Assembly: GCA_945862145.1 (NCBI GenBank)
Contig: CAMAXE010000006.1
Span: 62,001 to 126,000 of the forward strand
Source of the DNA: Klebsiella pneumoniae
Lineage (GTDB): Bacteria; Pseudomonadota; Gammaproteobacteria; Pseudomonadales; UBA5518
DNA length: 64,000 nucleotides
Direction: 5' to 3'
Each line of letters opens with the position of its first letter. The stretch's first letter is position 1. The position numbers were made by a program, and so were the translations under genes. Under the pieces are notes generated by a model that was given only the letters and a program-made list of their open reading frames with translations, searched no databases and had not been told where the DNA came from. Positions 10,004-20,155 of this stretch are shown here, in pieces.

Positions 10004-10834
10004 GTGTTCGCGCCGGTATCGAGCAAGATAAAGAGACCAGCAGCCGTCATGTCGGCAGCTGGTCTTTTTTTGTTTGCGCTCTGGATCGGCCTTTCCAGCG
10101 TCTCTGTTGCAGGTGAATGCAAGCCTTCTGCCCCGACTGAAGCGGTCCGGCTGGCCAAGGTGCTGGACGGCGACACGATCAGCCTCGGTGACGGGCGCCG
10201 CGTGCGCCTGATCGGAGTGAATACGCCGGAGCTATCCCACTACGGTCACCCCAAGGAGCCCGGGGCTGACCAAGCCACTCGATTCGTCAGGCAGTTCCTG
10301 GCCGACCCTTCGATACGGATCGGCATCGGCAAGGACCCCCAGGACCACTACAAACGCACGCTCGCCCATGTCTACCGGGCCGATGGCGGCAGCCTCGAAG
10401 AGGCGTTGCTTGATGCAGGCCTGGCGCAGCAGATCGTTTTCCCGCCCAATCTGGATCTGGCCGAGTGCCTGCACCGGGCCGAGCAACATGCGCGCGCTGC
10501 GGGCCGTGGTCTGTGGCGGGGCGGTCGCTTCGGCCCCGTCGCCGTTACCCGGCTGGACGAGGAGGCGGGGGGTTTCCATCTACTACAGGGCCGGGTGACG
10601 CGGACCGCACGAACCCGCTCCAGCTGGTGGATCGAGCTCGATGGCAGGGTGTCCTTGCGCGTGGCGCGCGCGGATTGGAAGTACTTCGATGCGGGCATGC
10701 CCGAGTCACTGCTCGGCAAAGTGATCGAGGCGCGCGGGTGGTTGATCTGGCGCAGCGCCAAGGACCGCGGTGATGACCGTCATCCCCCGTGGATCCTGAC
10801 GATTCGGCATCCCCTTGCGCTGTCCAGCCGCTGA
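10004..10834 (+). CDS. Secreted thermonuclease-family (SNase-like) protein
   Basis: A staphylococcal-nuclease-type OB-fold protein. The core starts with VLDGDTISLGDG, then VRLIGVNTPE (catalytic Arg and Glu), and a second Arg in HYKRTLAHVY, so the calcium-dependent phosphodiesterase site appears intact. A C-terminal extension of about 100 residues follows. The signal peptide core is GLFLFALWIGLSSVSVAG. Starting at GTG 10004 (276 residues) gives the needed basic n-region (SSKIKRP); the ATG at 10049 would leave none and sits in the loop of the rpmE terminator. No good ribosome site precedes either start. It may be made by readthrough from rpmE. Confidence 0.8.
   Translation: MFAPVSSKIKRPAAVMSAAGLFLFALWIGLSSVSVAGECKPSAPTEAVRLAKVLDGDTISLGDGRRVRLIGVNTPELSHYGHPKEPGADQATRFVRQFLADPSIRIGIGKDPQDHYKRTLAHVYRADGGSLEEALLDAGLAQQIVFPPNLDLAECLHRAEQHARAAGRGLWRGGRFGPVAVTRLDEEAGGFHLLQGRVTRTARTRSSWWIELDGRVSLRVARADWKYFDAGMPESLLGKVIEARGWLIWRSAKDRGDDRHPPWILTIRHPLALSSR
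10034..10071 (+). terminator. Intrinsic terminator of rpmE, inside the start region of the nuclease gene
   Basis: Perfect 8-base stem AGACCAGC (10034-10041) and GCTGGTCT (10058-10065), extended by GCCG/CGGC across one A-A mismatch, a 6-base loop, then seven T. The loop contains the ATG at 10049 of the downstream nuclease frame. Confidence 0.85.
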
Positions 10835-10854
10835 TCCCCGGGCGCGCTGCGCGT

Positions 10855-13272
10855 TCAGAAGATTTCGTGCGTATCGTACTCGTCGGGCTTGTATGGATCT
10901 TGGTAAGCATCTCCGTCCGGCGTGACCGTTGGCACGTTTTCCAGCGGAAACAATTCGAAAATGGCGTTTGCCTGCCCGGCCCCCGCGAGCAGACCGGTCT
11001 GTGGATCGACGCGCACGCTGACCAGACCCTCCGGCCGCGGCCGTTCCTGGGGGGGAATGTCGCGGGCGGCTTCGCGCATATAGGCTACCCAGACGGGAAC
11101 CGCCGCTGATCCGCCGAACTCCTGGCGGCCGAGAGGCGTGTTCTGGTCGAAGCCGAGCCAGGCGGTCGTCACCAGCGTGCCCACGTAGCCCGAGAACCAG
11201 GCGTCCATAGGACCGTTGGTGGTGCCTGTCTTGCCCGCGATATCGTCGCGCTTGAGTTCCATGGCACGCCGCCCCGTGCCGCGCTTCACGGCTTCTTTCA
11301 AGATGCTGTCGATTATGTAGGCCGCCCGCGGGTCCATTACCCGTGGCGCAAGCGTTCCCGGGGCGGTCGGAGCGGACGCCGGGCCCTGCTGCAGGAGTTC
11401 TTCCAGCGATCCAGCCTCCCGGGCTGCCGGCTGTGGCAGTGACGTGCAGTCCAGGCAAGCCCGCAAGGGTTCTATGGTGGCCACCACATCGCCGTTGACC
11501 TTGCTTATTTCCCGCAGCAGGTGTGCCTCTACGCGGTAACCGCCATTGGCGAGCGCCGCGTAAGCCGAGGCGATCCTGAGCGGCGTTGTCACCAGCGTGC
11601 CCAAGGCAAGGGACAGGTTGGGCGGTATCGACTCCCGCTCGAAGCCGAGCCCCGCCAGATAGTCCACGGCGATCGGGATTCCCAGCTGCTGCAGTAGCCG
11701 TATGGAGACCAGATTCCTGGAGTTCACCAAGGCGTTGCGCAGGCTCGTTGGGCCGTAGAACTTGCCGCTGTCGTTCTCCGGCCGCCATACCTTCTCGAGG
11801 CCAGGATCCTGAAAGACAACGGGCGCATCGTTGATCATGGATGCAGGGGTAAAGCCATGCTCCATGGCCGCCGCGTATATAAATGGTTTGATGTTCGATC
11901 CGGGCTGGCGCAGTGCCTGGGCCACCCGATTGAACTTGCTCTGTCTGAAGTCAAGTCCGCCGACCAGCGCGAGGATGCTGCCGTCCTTGGCGTCGAGCGA
12001 GACCAGCGCGCCCTGCACGGCAGGCACCTGGCTTAGCCGGTACGTCCCGTCGTCTAAGGTCTGCACCCTGACCACATCCCCGCGGCGCACGATATCCGCG
12101 GCGCTTTTGGGTGCGGGTCCCCGGTAATCGCTGCTGATGAAGGGTCGGGCCGAAGACAGCCCTTCCTCCCAGCCAATGACGATCTTCGCCCCGTCAGCCA
12201 GCTGGACTGCGATGGATTTTTCCTCGACGCGGGTCACCACGGCGGCTTGCAGTCCGGCAATCGCCGGGATTGCGGTCAAGGCTGCCGGCCATGCGGTTTC
12301 TGGCTCCTCCAGATGGCGCTCGGGGCCGCGCCAGCCATGGCGCTTGTCATAGGCGAGCAGGCCGCCCGCCACGGCGGCATCTGCCTGACGCTGGAGCCTG
12401 CCGTCCAGCGAAGTCTTCACCACATAGCCGCCGGTATAGGCATCTATGCCGTAGCGGCGGATCATCTCGGCGCGGACCATTTCAGCCGCGTAGTCCGCGC
12501 GCAGTTCGATTCGGGAGCCGTGATAGCTGGCTGCGACTGGCTCTGCCAGTGCTTTCTGGTACTCAGAGTCCGCGATATACCCCAGGTCGAGCATCCTGCC
12601 CAGGATCCAGTCGCGCCGCCCCAGCGCGCGCGCGGGGTTGTCCAGCGGATTCCAGATAGATGGGGCCTTGGGCAGCCCGGCAATCATTGCCGACTGGGCA
12701 AGGCTCAATTCCGCGATCGAGCGTCCGAAATACACTTGGGCCGCAGCTTCGATTCCGTAAGCCCGGTAGCCGAGAAAAATCTTGTTGAGGTAAAGCTCGA
12801 GGATCTGGTGCTTGTCCAGTTCGCGTTCGATCCGGAGTGCGAGCAAGATTTCGGTGAATTTCCGCATGAAGGACTGTTCGCGGGTGAGGAAGTAATTCCT
12901 CGCCACCTGCATCGTGATGGTGCTGCCGCCCGACTGGATGCTGTGGGTGGTCGCCAGCTCCCAGGCGGCTCGGAGCAAACCCGGGATGTCGATCCCGCCG
13001 TGGACCAGGAAACGGTCGTCCTCGGCTGCCAGAAAAGCGTCGACCAGTGGCTGGGGAACCTCGTCAAAGCGTACGGGTGTGCGGTGCATTTCACCGAACT
13101 CGCCGATCAAAAGGCCGTCACTGCTGTAGACGCGCAGGGGCTCCTGGTCACGAACATCCCGCAGCACCTCTACCGAGGGCAGCCGGGGGCTCAGGTACAG
13201 ATAGGTGCCCATCATGCCCATCAGTCCGAGGGCCATGAACGGGAAGGCGATTGCGCAGAGTCGCCTGAGCAT
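10855..13272 (-). CDS. mrcA: Class A penicillin-binding protein 1A (glycosyltransferase/transpeptidase)
   Basis: Bifunctional peptidoglycan synthase. An N-terminal membrane anchor (AIAFPFMALGLMGMMGTYLYL) is followed by the GT51 domain with EDDRFLVHGGID and GGSTITMQVARNYFL, then the transpeptidase domain with SxxK in QPGSNIKPFIYAAA, the SxN motif in NSRNLVSI and KTGT in AGKTGTTNGPMDAWF. The frame reaches 13332, but a TATAAT element lies at 13336-13331, so the first Met codons cannot be used; ATG 13272 (805 residues) or 13290 are the candidates. It is divergent from the pilM operon, as in Pseudomonas (ponA-pilM). Confidence 0.95.
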   Translation of the reverse strand: MLRRLCAIAFPFMALGLMGMMGTYLYLSPRLPSVEVLRDVRDQEPLRVYSSDGLLIGEFGEMHRTPVRFDEVPQPLVDAFLAAEDDRFLVHGGIDIPGLLRAAWELATTHSIQSGGSTITMQVARNYFLTREQSFMRKFTEILLALRIERELDKHQILELYLNKIFLGYRAYGIEAAAQVYFGRSIAELSLAQSAMIAGLPKAPSIWNPLDNPARALGRRDWILGRMLDLGYIADSEYQKALAEPVAASYHGSRIELRADYAAEMVRAEMIRRYGIDAYTGGYVVKTSLDGRLQRQADAAVAGGLLAYDKRHGWRGPERHLEEPETAWPAALTAIPAIAGLQAAVVTRVEEKSIAVQLADGAKIVIGWEEGLSSARPFISSDYRGPAPKSAADIVRRGDVVRVQTLDDGTYRLSQVPAVQGALVSLDAKDGSILALVGGLDFRQSKFNRVAQALRQPGSNIKPFIYAAAMEHGFTPASMINDAPVVFQDPGLEKVWRPENDSGKFYGPTSLRNALVNSRNLVSIRLLQQLGIPIAVDYLAGLGFERESIPPNLSLALGTLVTTPLRIASAYAALANGGYRVEAHLLREISKVNGDVVATIEPLRACLDCTSLPQPAAREAGSLEELLQQGPASAPTAPGTLAPRVMDPRAAYIIDSILKEAVKRGTGRRAMELKRDDIAGKTGTTNGPMDAWFSGYVGTLVTTAWLGFDQNTPLGRQEFGGSAAVPVWVAYMREAARDIPPQERPRPEGLVSVRVDPQTGLLAGAGQANAIFELFPLENVPTVTPDGDAYQDPYKPDEYDTHEIF

Positions 13273-13330
13273 TGCTACACTTCTGAGCATAATGGTCGAT
13301 ACAAAAGGTGTGAGACCCAAGGCGGGCGAC

Positions 13331-13336
13331 ATTATA
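13331..13336 (-). promoter_or_regulatory. Perfect -10 box for mrcA
   Basis: TATAAT on the minus strand with no convincing -35 at 17-18 bases. Its place about 40-60 bases before the chosen mrcA start codons supports a start at 13290 or 13272 rather than 13332. Confidence 0.5.
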
Positions 13337-13409
13337 AAGTTTTTCCTCCCGCTTAATAGTTATGGACTACTCTTCGGGTTGGCTCGCCATCGGCTGCTCC
13401 GGTGTAGGG

Positions 13410-14503
<1,094 letters not shown>

Positions 14504-14504
<1 letters not shown>

Positions 14505-15076
14505 TGGCAAACATCAACCTGCTACCGTGGCGAGAACAGCGCCGCGAACAGATGCGCAAGGAATTCCTTGCGGTGCTCGGGGCAGTCGTATTTGCCGCAC
14601 TGGCAGTCATTGTCGCCGCCCATATCGTAATAACCAGCCAGATCGACGGCCAGAACCAGCGCAACGACTACCTCCGCGCAGAGATCGGTAAGCTCGAGCA
14701 GCAGGTGAACGATATTCGCGATCTCCAGGCTCGCCGCAACCAGCTGGTCGACCGCATGAAGGTCATCCAGGACCTGCAGGGCACGCGGCCGGTTATCGTC
14801 CGCATCTTCGACGAAATCGTGCGCACGCTCCCTGATGGCGTCTACTACCGCGGCATCCAGAGAGCGGGCACGGTGATAACCATTCAGGGGACAGCCGAGT
14901 CCAACAATCGGGTGTCCAGCCTGATGCGTAAGCTCGAGGCCTCGGAATGGTTCGCCGGGCCGATGCTGAAGAGCGTCAAGGCAAACTCCCAATTCGGTGA
15001 CCAGGGCAACGACTTTGAGATGACCGTCAATGTCACCATGCCCGGCAGTACCGAGGACACGGAAGGGGAGCAGTAA
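14504..15076 (+). CDS. pilN: Type IV pilus assembly protein PilN
   Basis: A 190-residue bitopic protein. The cytoplasmic N-terminus carries the INLLPWR motif that inserts into the PilM groove, followed by a membrane helix (about 22-45, LAVLGAVVFAALAVIVAAHIV), a coiled coil (NQRNDYLRAEIGKLEQQVND) and a periplasmic ferredoxin-like domain. It forms heterodimers with PilO. The start overlaps the pilM stop and pilO follows after three bases. Confidence 0.97.
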
Positions 15077-15079
15077 GCG

Positions 15080-15688
15080 ATGGCCTTCGCGGATATCCTC
15101 AAGTCCTTCAAGGACATTCAACCCTCCGATCTGACGCTGGAAAACCTGGGTTCCTGGCCGATGCCGGTCAAGGTCATTACCTGGACGCTGGCCTTCATCC
15201 TCAGCTGTTTTCTTGGCTACAACCAGCATCTTCAGGAAATTGGTGTTCAACTCGATCAGGTCCGCAGCACCGAGACCGAGTTGCGGCGTCAGTTCGAGGC
15301 CAAGGCCTTCCAGGTCGCCAATCTCGACGCCTTGCGCGCCCAACTGACGGACATGGAAGAGCAGTTCGGCGCCCTGCTGGGCCAACTGCCGAAAGATACC
15401 GAGGTTCCCGGGTTGCTCGAAGACATCACCGAGAAGGGCGTGGATTCCGGGCTCAAGTTTTCCAGCATTGCGCTCCAAGGGGAGCAGGCTGCAGAGTTCT
15501 ACGTGGAGCTCCCGATCGATATCAATCTGACGGGCACCTACCATGACCTCGGTGCCTTCACCAGCGGCGTGGCGGGCCTCCCCCGTATCGTCACTTTGCA
15601 TGATTTCAAGATCGTGCCAGGTGTCGGTTCGGGTGAACTCACCATGCAGATCATGGCTAAGACCTACCGCTACAAGGGCGAGGAGTGA
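15080..15688 (+). CDS. pilO: Type IV pilus assembly protein PilO
   Basis: A 202-residue partner of PilN with the same plan: a short cytoplasmic end, a membrane helix (about 31-48, VKVITWTLAFILSCFLGY), a coiled coil (about 55-100) and a periplasmic ferredoxin-like fold (about 115-202). The family blocks EQFGALLGQLPKDTEVPGLLEDI and GTYHDLGAFTSGVAGLPRIV are clear. The stop overlaps the pilP start (ATGA). Confidence 0.97.
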   Translation: MAFADILKSFKDIQPSDLTLENLGSWPMPVKVITWTLAFILSCFLGYNQHLQEIGVQLDQVRSTETELRRQFEAKAFQVANLDALRAQLTDMEEQFGALLGQLPKDTEVPGLLEDITEKGVDSGLKFSSIALQGEQAAEFYVELPIDINLTGTYHDLGAFTSGVAGLPRIVTLHDFKIVPGVGSGELTMQIMAKTYRYKGEE

Positions 15689-16212
15689 TGGGCATGAAGC
15701 GCGCGGCAAGCGTCCTCGTTTGCGCTGCCCTGCTGGGCGGATGCGGCGTCGACTTTTCCGATCTTGACGCCTGGATGGCGGAAGTGCGGGCACGGCCCAA
15801 GGGCGCTATCGAGCCTGTCCCCGTGTTCAAGCCCTACGAGTCCTTCACGTACTCGGCACAAGCCTTGCGGGCGCCATTCGATATCCCGCTGAGCGCCAAG
15901 GAGACGGCAGCGCTCACGCCGGGCGCCGAGGTCAAACCAGACCTTGGCCGTGCCCGCGAGTTCCTCGAGCGCTTCAACTTCGAACAGTTGTTGATGGTCG
16001 GGACGCTAGCGCAGCAGGGCACGATGTGGGCGTTGGTTGCAGACAGCGAAGGCGGCGTGTACAGGGTGCGAGTCGGGAATTACCTCGGCAAGGACCATGG
16101 AAAGATCGTAGAAACGACCGAGACCAGCATCGCGGTCGAGGAAATCGTGCCGAACGGAGTGGGGGGATGGATACGCAAGCCCCGCACGATAAAGCTGGCA
16201 GAAGAAAAGTAG
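15688..16212 (+). CDS. pilP: Type IV pilus assembly lipoprotein PilP
   Basis: A 174-residue inner-membrane lipoprotein linking PilNO to the PilQ secretin. Signal sequence with lipobox LLGGC (Cys at about residue 20), a flexible linker, then the beta-sandwich domain (about 90-170; LLMVGTLAQQGTMWALV, VYRVRVGNYLGKDHGKI). The ATG at 15688 overlaps the pilO stop; GTG 15685 and ATG 15694 are alternatives. Confidence 0.95.
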   Translation: MGMKRAASVLVCAALLGGCGVDFSDLDAWMAEVRARPKGAIEPVPVFKPYESFTYSAQALRAPFDIPLSAKETAALTPGAEVKPDLGRAREFLERFNFEQLLMVGTLAQQGTMWALVADSEGGVYRVRVGNYLGKDHGKIVETTETSIAVEEIVPNGVGGWIRKPRTIKLAEEK

Positions 16213-16226
16213 AGCGTGGAGACAGT

Positions 16227-18410
16227 ATGGACAAGGTAGCCATCATGAGTTCTCAGACCATTGCCCCGGTGCGCGGAGCATTCCGCCGGGCCCTTGCAGC
16301 TGTCGTTGCCTGGCTGTTGCCGGCAGCGCTTGCGCTGGCCCAGTCCGTGTCGATGACCGACATCGGGTTCAATGCGCTGCCAGGCGGCAAGTTCGAGATC
16401 CGGATGAAATTCGATGGTACACCGCCTGCACCGCAGGGCTACACCATCGAAAAGCCTGCCCGGATCGCGCTGGATCTTCCCGGCGTCGCGAGCAAATTGG
16501 CTCAGAAAAAGCACATTCTGGCCTTCGACAACGCGCAGAGCGTGGTCGTTGTGGAGTCTGGTGGGCGCACCCGGGTGATCGTGAACCTGCTCGAGATCGC
16601 GCCCTACCAGTCGACGATCGACGGCGATGAACTCGTGATCGCCGTGGGCAGCGGCGCTCCGCAGGACTATCTCAAGCCCAGCAGCGCCGCGGTCGCTGCA
16701 GCAGCCTCGCCCGCGAGTCACGGCATCACTGATTTCAACTTCCGCCGCGGTGAGAACGGCGAAGGGCGGATCGAGCTCTCGCTGAGTGATCCCGGTGCCG
16801 ACGTCGACGTGCGGCTCGAGGGCAGCACGATCAACGTGTCCTTCTTCGAGACGGGTGTCCCGGCAGAACTGCAGCGACGCTATGACGTGGTGGACTTCGC
16901 GACCCCGGTGCAGGCGGTCGAGGTCAACCAAACCGGTTCGCAGGCGAAAATCGGGATCAAGGTGGGCGGCGAGTACGACTATCTCGCCTACCAGGCCGAC
17001 AACACCTACGTGGTTGCGGTCAAGCCGCTCACCAAGCAGGAAGTCGAGCGCAAGAAAAAGGATTTCGAGTTTGCCGGCGAGAAACTCTCGCTCAACTTCC
17101 AGGATATCGAGGTGCGGGCGGTACTGCAGCTTATCGCTGACTTCACCGACCTCAATCTGGTGGCAAGCGATACCGTATCTGGGCGTATCACGCTGCGCCT
17201 CCAGAATGTCCCTTGGGACCAGGCACTCAGCCTGATCCTGAAGACCAAGGGTCTGGACAAGCGCCAGTCCGGCAATGTGCTTATGGTCGCGCCCGCCGCA
17301 GAGATCGCCGAGCGCGAGCGCCAGGAACTCGAAACCAACCGTCAACTCGAGGAACTCGCGCCCCTGCAGACTGAGTTCATCCAGGTCAAGTACGCCGACG
17401 CCAAGGAAATCTTCAAGCTTTTCGGTCGCAGCGGCGGCGGGCAAGGCGTGGCTACCGGTGGGTCCCAGGGCGGCGGGAGCAGTGGCAGCGGTCAGCGCGA
17501 GGCGAGCATCCTGTCCGCGCGCGGATCGGTGATCGTAGACGATCGCACCAACGCTCTGATGGTCACGGAGACGGCCGACAAACTCGACCAGTTGCGCCGA
17601 CTGATCAAGGCGATCGATATACCTGTCCGCCAGGTCATGATCGAGGCGAGGATCGTGATTGCCTCTACCGATTTCTCGCGTCAGCTGGGCGTGAGGTGGG
17701 GCGGTGCGGGGGTCAATGATGAGAACGACAACAGCACCTGGACCATCGGGGGTAGCCAGGGCACCCTTACAGAGATCGCGGATGGCAACTCAAACAGCGC
17801 CACATTCCCTGATGCGCTCGCTGTAGATCTCGGTGTCACCGGGGAGGGTGCAAGCTCCATTGCTATCGGTTTCACCTCCAATGATCTGCTGCTGCAGGCG
17901 GAACTCTCGGCCCTTGAGTCCTCGGGTCACGGCGAGATCGTCTCGCAGCCCAAGATCATCACGGGCGACAAGCAGAAGGCGACCATCGCGCAGGGTACCG
18001 AGATCCCCTACCAAAAAGCCTCTGCGTCCGGCGAGACGACGATAGAGTTCAAGGAGGCAGTACTCAAACTCGAGGTCACGCCCCACATAACCCCCGATGA
18101 CCGCATCATGATGAAGCTGGCCATCAATCAGGACTCGGTGGGTGAGTTCATCACGGGTGAGTTCGGCTCGCAGATTCCGACCATCGACACCACGGCGCTG
18201 GATACCGAGGTCCTCGTGGACAACGGCCAGACGGTGGTGCTGGGCGGTGTGTTCAAGACCGAGGAAATCCTGAGTCAGACGAAGACGCCGCTGCTGGGCG
18301 ATATCCCTTATTTAGGGCGTTTGTTCAGCAAGGACAGCAAGCAGTCGAGCAAGACCGAGACGCTGATCTTCATCACCCCGAGGATCATCGGCGACCGATT
18401 GCTCAACTGA
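16227..18410 (+). CDS. pilQ: Type IV pilus outer-membrane secretin PilQ
   Basis: The outer-membrane channel for the pilus. The 727-residue protein has a signal peptide ending in ALALAQ, two AMIN peptidoglycan-binding domains (about 35-270), the N0/STN domain (KLSLNFQDIEVRAVLQLIADF), N1 (EFIQVKYADAKEIFKLF) and the secretin core (about 460-720; LEVTPHITPDDRIMMKL, VLGGVFKTEE, GDIPYLGRLF). A Gly-rich stretch (about 470-490) interrupts N1. The reading frame is open far upstream into pilP; the ATG at 16227 follows GTGGAG and sits 15 bases after the pilP stop. Confidence 0.97.
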   Translation: MDKVAIMSSQTIAPVRGAFRRALAAVVAWLLPAALALAQSVSMTDIGFNALPGGKFEIRMKFDGTPPAPQGYTIEKPARIALDLPGVASKLAQKKHILAFDNAQSVVVVESGGRTRVIVNLLEIAPYQSTIDGDELVIAVGSGAPQDYLKPSSAAVAAAASPASHGITDFNFRRGENGEGRIELSLSDPGADVDVRLEGSTINVSFFETGVPAELQRRYDVVDFATPVQAVEVNQTGSQAKIGIKVGGEYDYLAYQADNTYVVAVKPLTKQEVERKKKDFEFAGEKLSLNFQDIEVRAVLQLIADFTDLNLVASDTVSGRITLRLQNVPWDQALSLILKTKGLDKRQSGNVLMVAPAAEIAERERQELETNRQLEELAPLQTEFIQVKYADAKEIFKLFGRSGGGQGVATGGSQGGGSSGSGQREASILSARGSVIVDDRTNALMVTETADKLDQLRRLIKAIDIPVRQVMIEARIVIASTDFSRQLGVRWGGAGVNDENDNSTWTIGGSQGTLTEIADGNSNSATFPDALAVDLGVTGEGASSIAIGFTSNDLLLQAELSALESSGHGEIVSQPKIITGDKQKATIAQGTEIPYQKASASGETTIEFKEAVLKLEVTPHITPDDRIMMKLAINQDSVGEFITGEFGSQIPTIDTTALDTEVLVDNGQTVVLGGVFKTEEILSQTKTPLLGDIPYLGRLFSKDSKQSSKTETLIFITPRIIGDRLLN

Positions 18411-18427
18411 TCGAGCCGGAGGGCCCC

Positions 18428-18955
18428 GTGGCGCAGCCGCGTAACGTGGTGCTCGTCGGCCCCATGGGGTCCGGAAAGAGCACCATCGGACGCTTGCTTG
18501 CCGGGCGGCTCGGGTTCGTTTTCTGCGACAGCGACACGCTGATCGAAGAGCGCGCGGGCGCTTCGATCGCGTGGATTTTTGATGTCGAGGGAGAGCCTGG
18601 GTTCCGCGAGCGGGAGACGGCCGTTCTGCGCGACGTGGCCACCGTCTCGGGCATGGTGCTGGCGACCGGCGGCGGGGCCGTCATGCGGGAGGAGAACCGT
18701 CGGCTGCTGGCAGGTATGGGTAGCGTGGTCTACCTCGAGACCTCTGTCCGCGAGCAGCTCTCACGCACCAAGCGTGACCGCAAGCGTCCGCTGCTCCAGA
18801 CCCCCGATCGCGAGAAAGTCCTGAGCGAGTTGCTCGTCGCCCGTCATCCGCTTTATCTCGAGATCGCGGACATCCTCATCCACACCGATCGCCGCAGCGC
18901 GAGCAGCGTGGGTACCGAGGTCGTGGAGAGACTTTCAGACAACCCGACATCCTGA
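18428..18955 (+). CDS. aroK: Shikimate kinase AroK
   Basis: Phosphorylates shikimate with ATP in aromatic amino acid synthesis. The 175-residue P-loop protein shows Walker A GPMGSGKSTIGRLLA, the shikimate site DSDTLIEERAG and EPGFRERE, GGGAV and the lid RDRKRPLLQ. GTG start, 17 bases after pilQ, in the conserved pilQ-aroK-aroB-damX order. Confidence 0.97.
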   Translation: MAQPRNVVLVGPMGSGKSTIGRLLAGRLGFVFCDSDTLIEERAGASIAWIFDVEGEPGFRERETAVLRDVATVSGMVLATGGGAVMREENRRLLAGMGSVVYLETSVREQLSRTKRDRKRPLLQTPDREKVLSELLVARHPLYLEIADILIHTDRRSASSVGTEVVERLSDNPTS

Positions 18956-19042
18956 GCCCCGCGGAACTGGCTCGCGGGGGCGATCGTGGCTAAGCTTCCA
19001 CCTCGCACCCGGCATGCGGGTGTGCCCCCAGGAATCGATTGG

Positions 19043-20155
19043 ATGCAGCCGGCCTCGCTCGACGTACAACTCGGATCCCGCAGCTACCCGATCTACATCG
19101 GGAGCGGGCTGCTGGCTGAACCCGCGCTGCTGACACGTCATTTCGGCAAGGGCAAGGTGGTGATCGTCACCAACACCACTGTAGCCCCGCTCTACCTCGA
19201 GAAACTGCGCCAGCCGCTCGGTGACCGTGTGGCGCTGGTGAAAGTTCTTCCCGATGGCGAGGAGCACAAGAACATCGCTGTTTTGTCTAGTCTCTATGAC
19301 GCGCTTCTCGAGGCGCGCTGCGAGCGTAGCTGCACGCTGATCGCGCTCGGTGGTGGTGTGATCGGGGATATCACCGGCTTTGCCGCGGCCACCTACCAGC
19401 GCGGTGTGTCCTTCGTGCAGGTGCCTACCACGCTGCTTGCGCAGGTGGATTCCGCCGTCGGTGGCAAGACGGCGGTTAATCATCCGCGCGGCAAGAACAT
19501 GATCGGTGCCTTTCACCAGCCGCGTGCCGTGATCACCGACACCGACACGCTCTCCACACTGCCGGCGCGTGAGTTTTCCGCCGGTCTCGCCGAGGTCGTG
19601 AAGTATGGCCTTATCGGCGATGCGCCATTCCACGAGTGGATTGTGAGCCACGCTGCAGACATCGCCGGGCGGGATGCCGGATGTCTGATGGAGATCGTGC
19701 GGCGTTCCTGTCTCAACAAGGCGCGCGTGGTGGCCGCCGACGAGCGCGAGGAAGAGGGTGGCTCGCGTGCCCTGCTTAATTTCGGGCATACCTTTGGTCA
19801 CGCTCTTGAGACCGCCACGGGTTACCGACAATTGCTGCACGGCGAGGCGGTCGCGATAGGCATGGTGCTGGCCGCGCGCTTTTCGAGTGCACTGGGCTGG
19901 TTGCCTGGCGACGAAGTTGCGGCTCTTGGTCGCCTGCTCGCGGCCTTTGGGTTGCCGGTGGATATTCCGGCTGATATCGAGGCACAGCGACTCCTGTCGC
20001 TGATGCGAGGTGACAAGAAGTCCAGCGACGGGCGCATCCGCCTGGTGCTCCTGCGACGGCTCGGCGAGGCGGTGCTCAGCACGGATTTCCGCGAGGAAGA
20101 TCTGCTGGCCTGTCTCGAGGGTGCCTCGCACGTGGCCGAGGCGGGCGCGGCATGA
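19043..20155 (+). CDS. aroB: 3-dehydroquinate synthase AroB
   Basis: NAD- and zinc-dependent cyclisation of DAHP, the second shikimate-pathway step. Visible blocks are the NAD-binding GGGVIGDITGFAAATYQRG, VPTTLLAQVDSAVGGKTAVNH, KYGLIGD and the zinc-ligand regions around E and H in NFGHTFGHALE and LHGEAVAIGM. The frame opens at GTG 18986, but MQPASLDVQLGSRSYPIYIG at 19043 aligns with the E. coli N-terminus, has AGGA upstream and gives 370 residues, so I chose it. Confidence 0.95.
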   Translation: MQPASLDVQLGSRSYPIYIGSGLLAEPALLTRHFGKGKVVIVTNTTVAPLYLEKLRQPLGDRVALVKVLPDGEEHKNIAVLSSLYDALLEARCERSCTLIALGGGVIGDITGFAAATYQRGVSFVQVPTTLLAQVDSAVGGKTAVNHPRGKNMIGAFHQPRAVITDTDTLSTLPAREFSAGLAEVVKYGLIGDAPFHEWIVSHAADIAGRDAGCLMEIVRRSCLNKARVVAADEREEEGGSRALLNFGHTFGHALETATGYRQLLHGEAVAIGMVLAARFSSALGWLPGDEVAALGRLLAAFGLPVDIPADIEAQRLLSLMRGDKKSSDGRIRLVLLRRLGEAVLSTDFREEDLLACLEGASHVAEAGAA

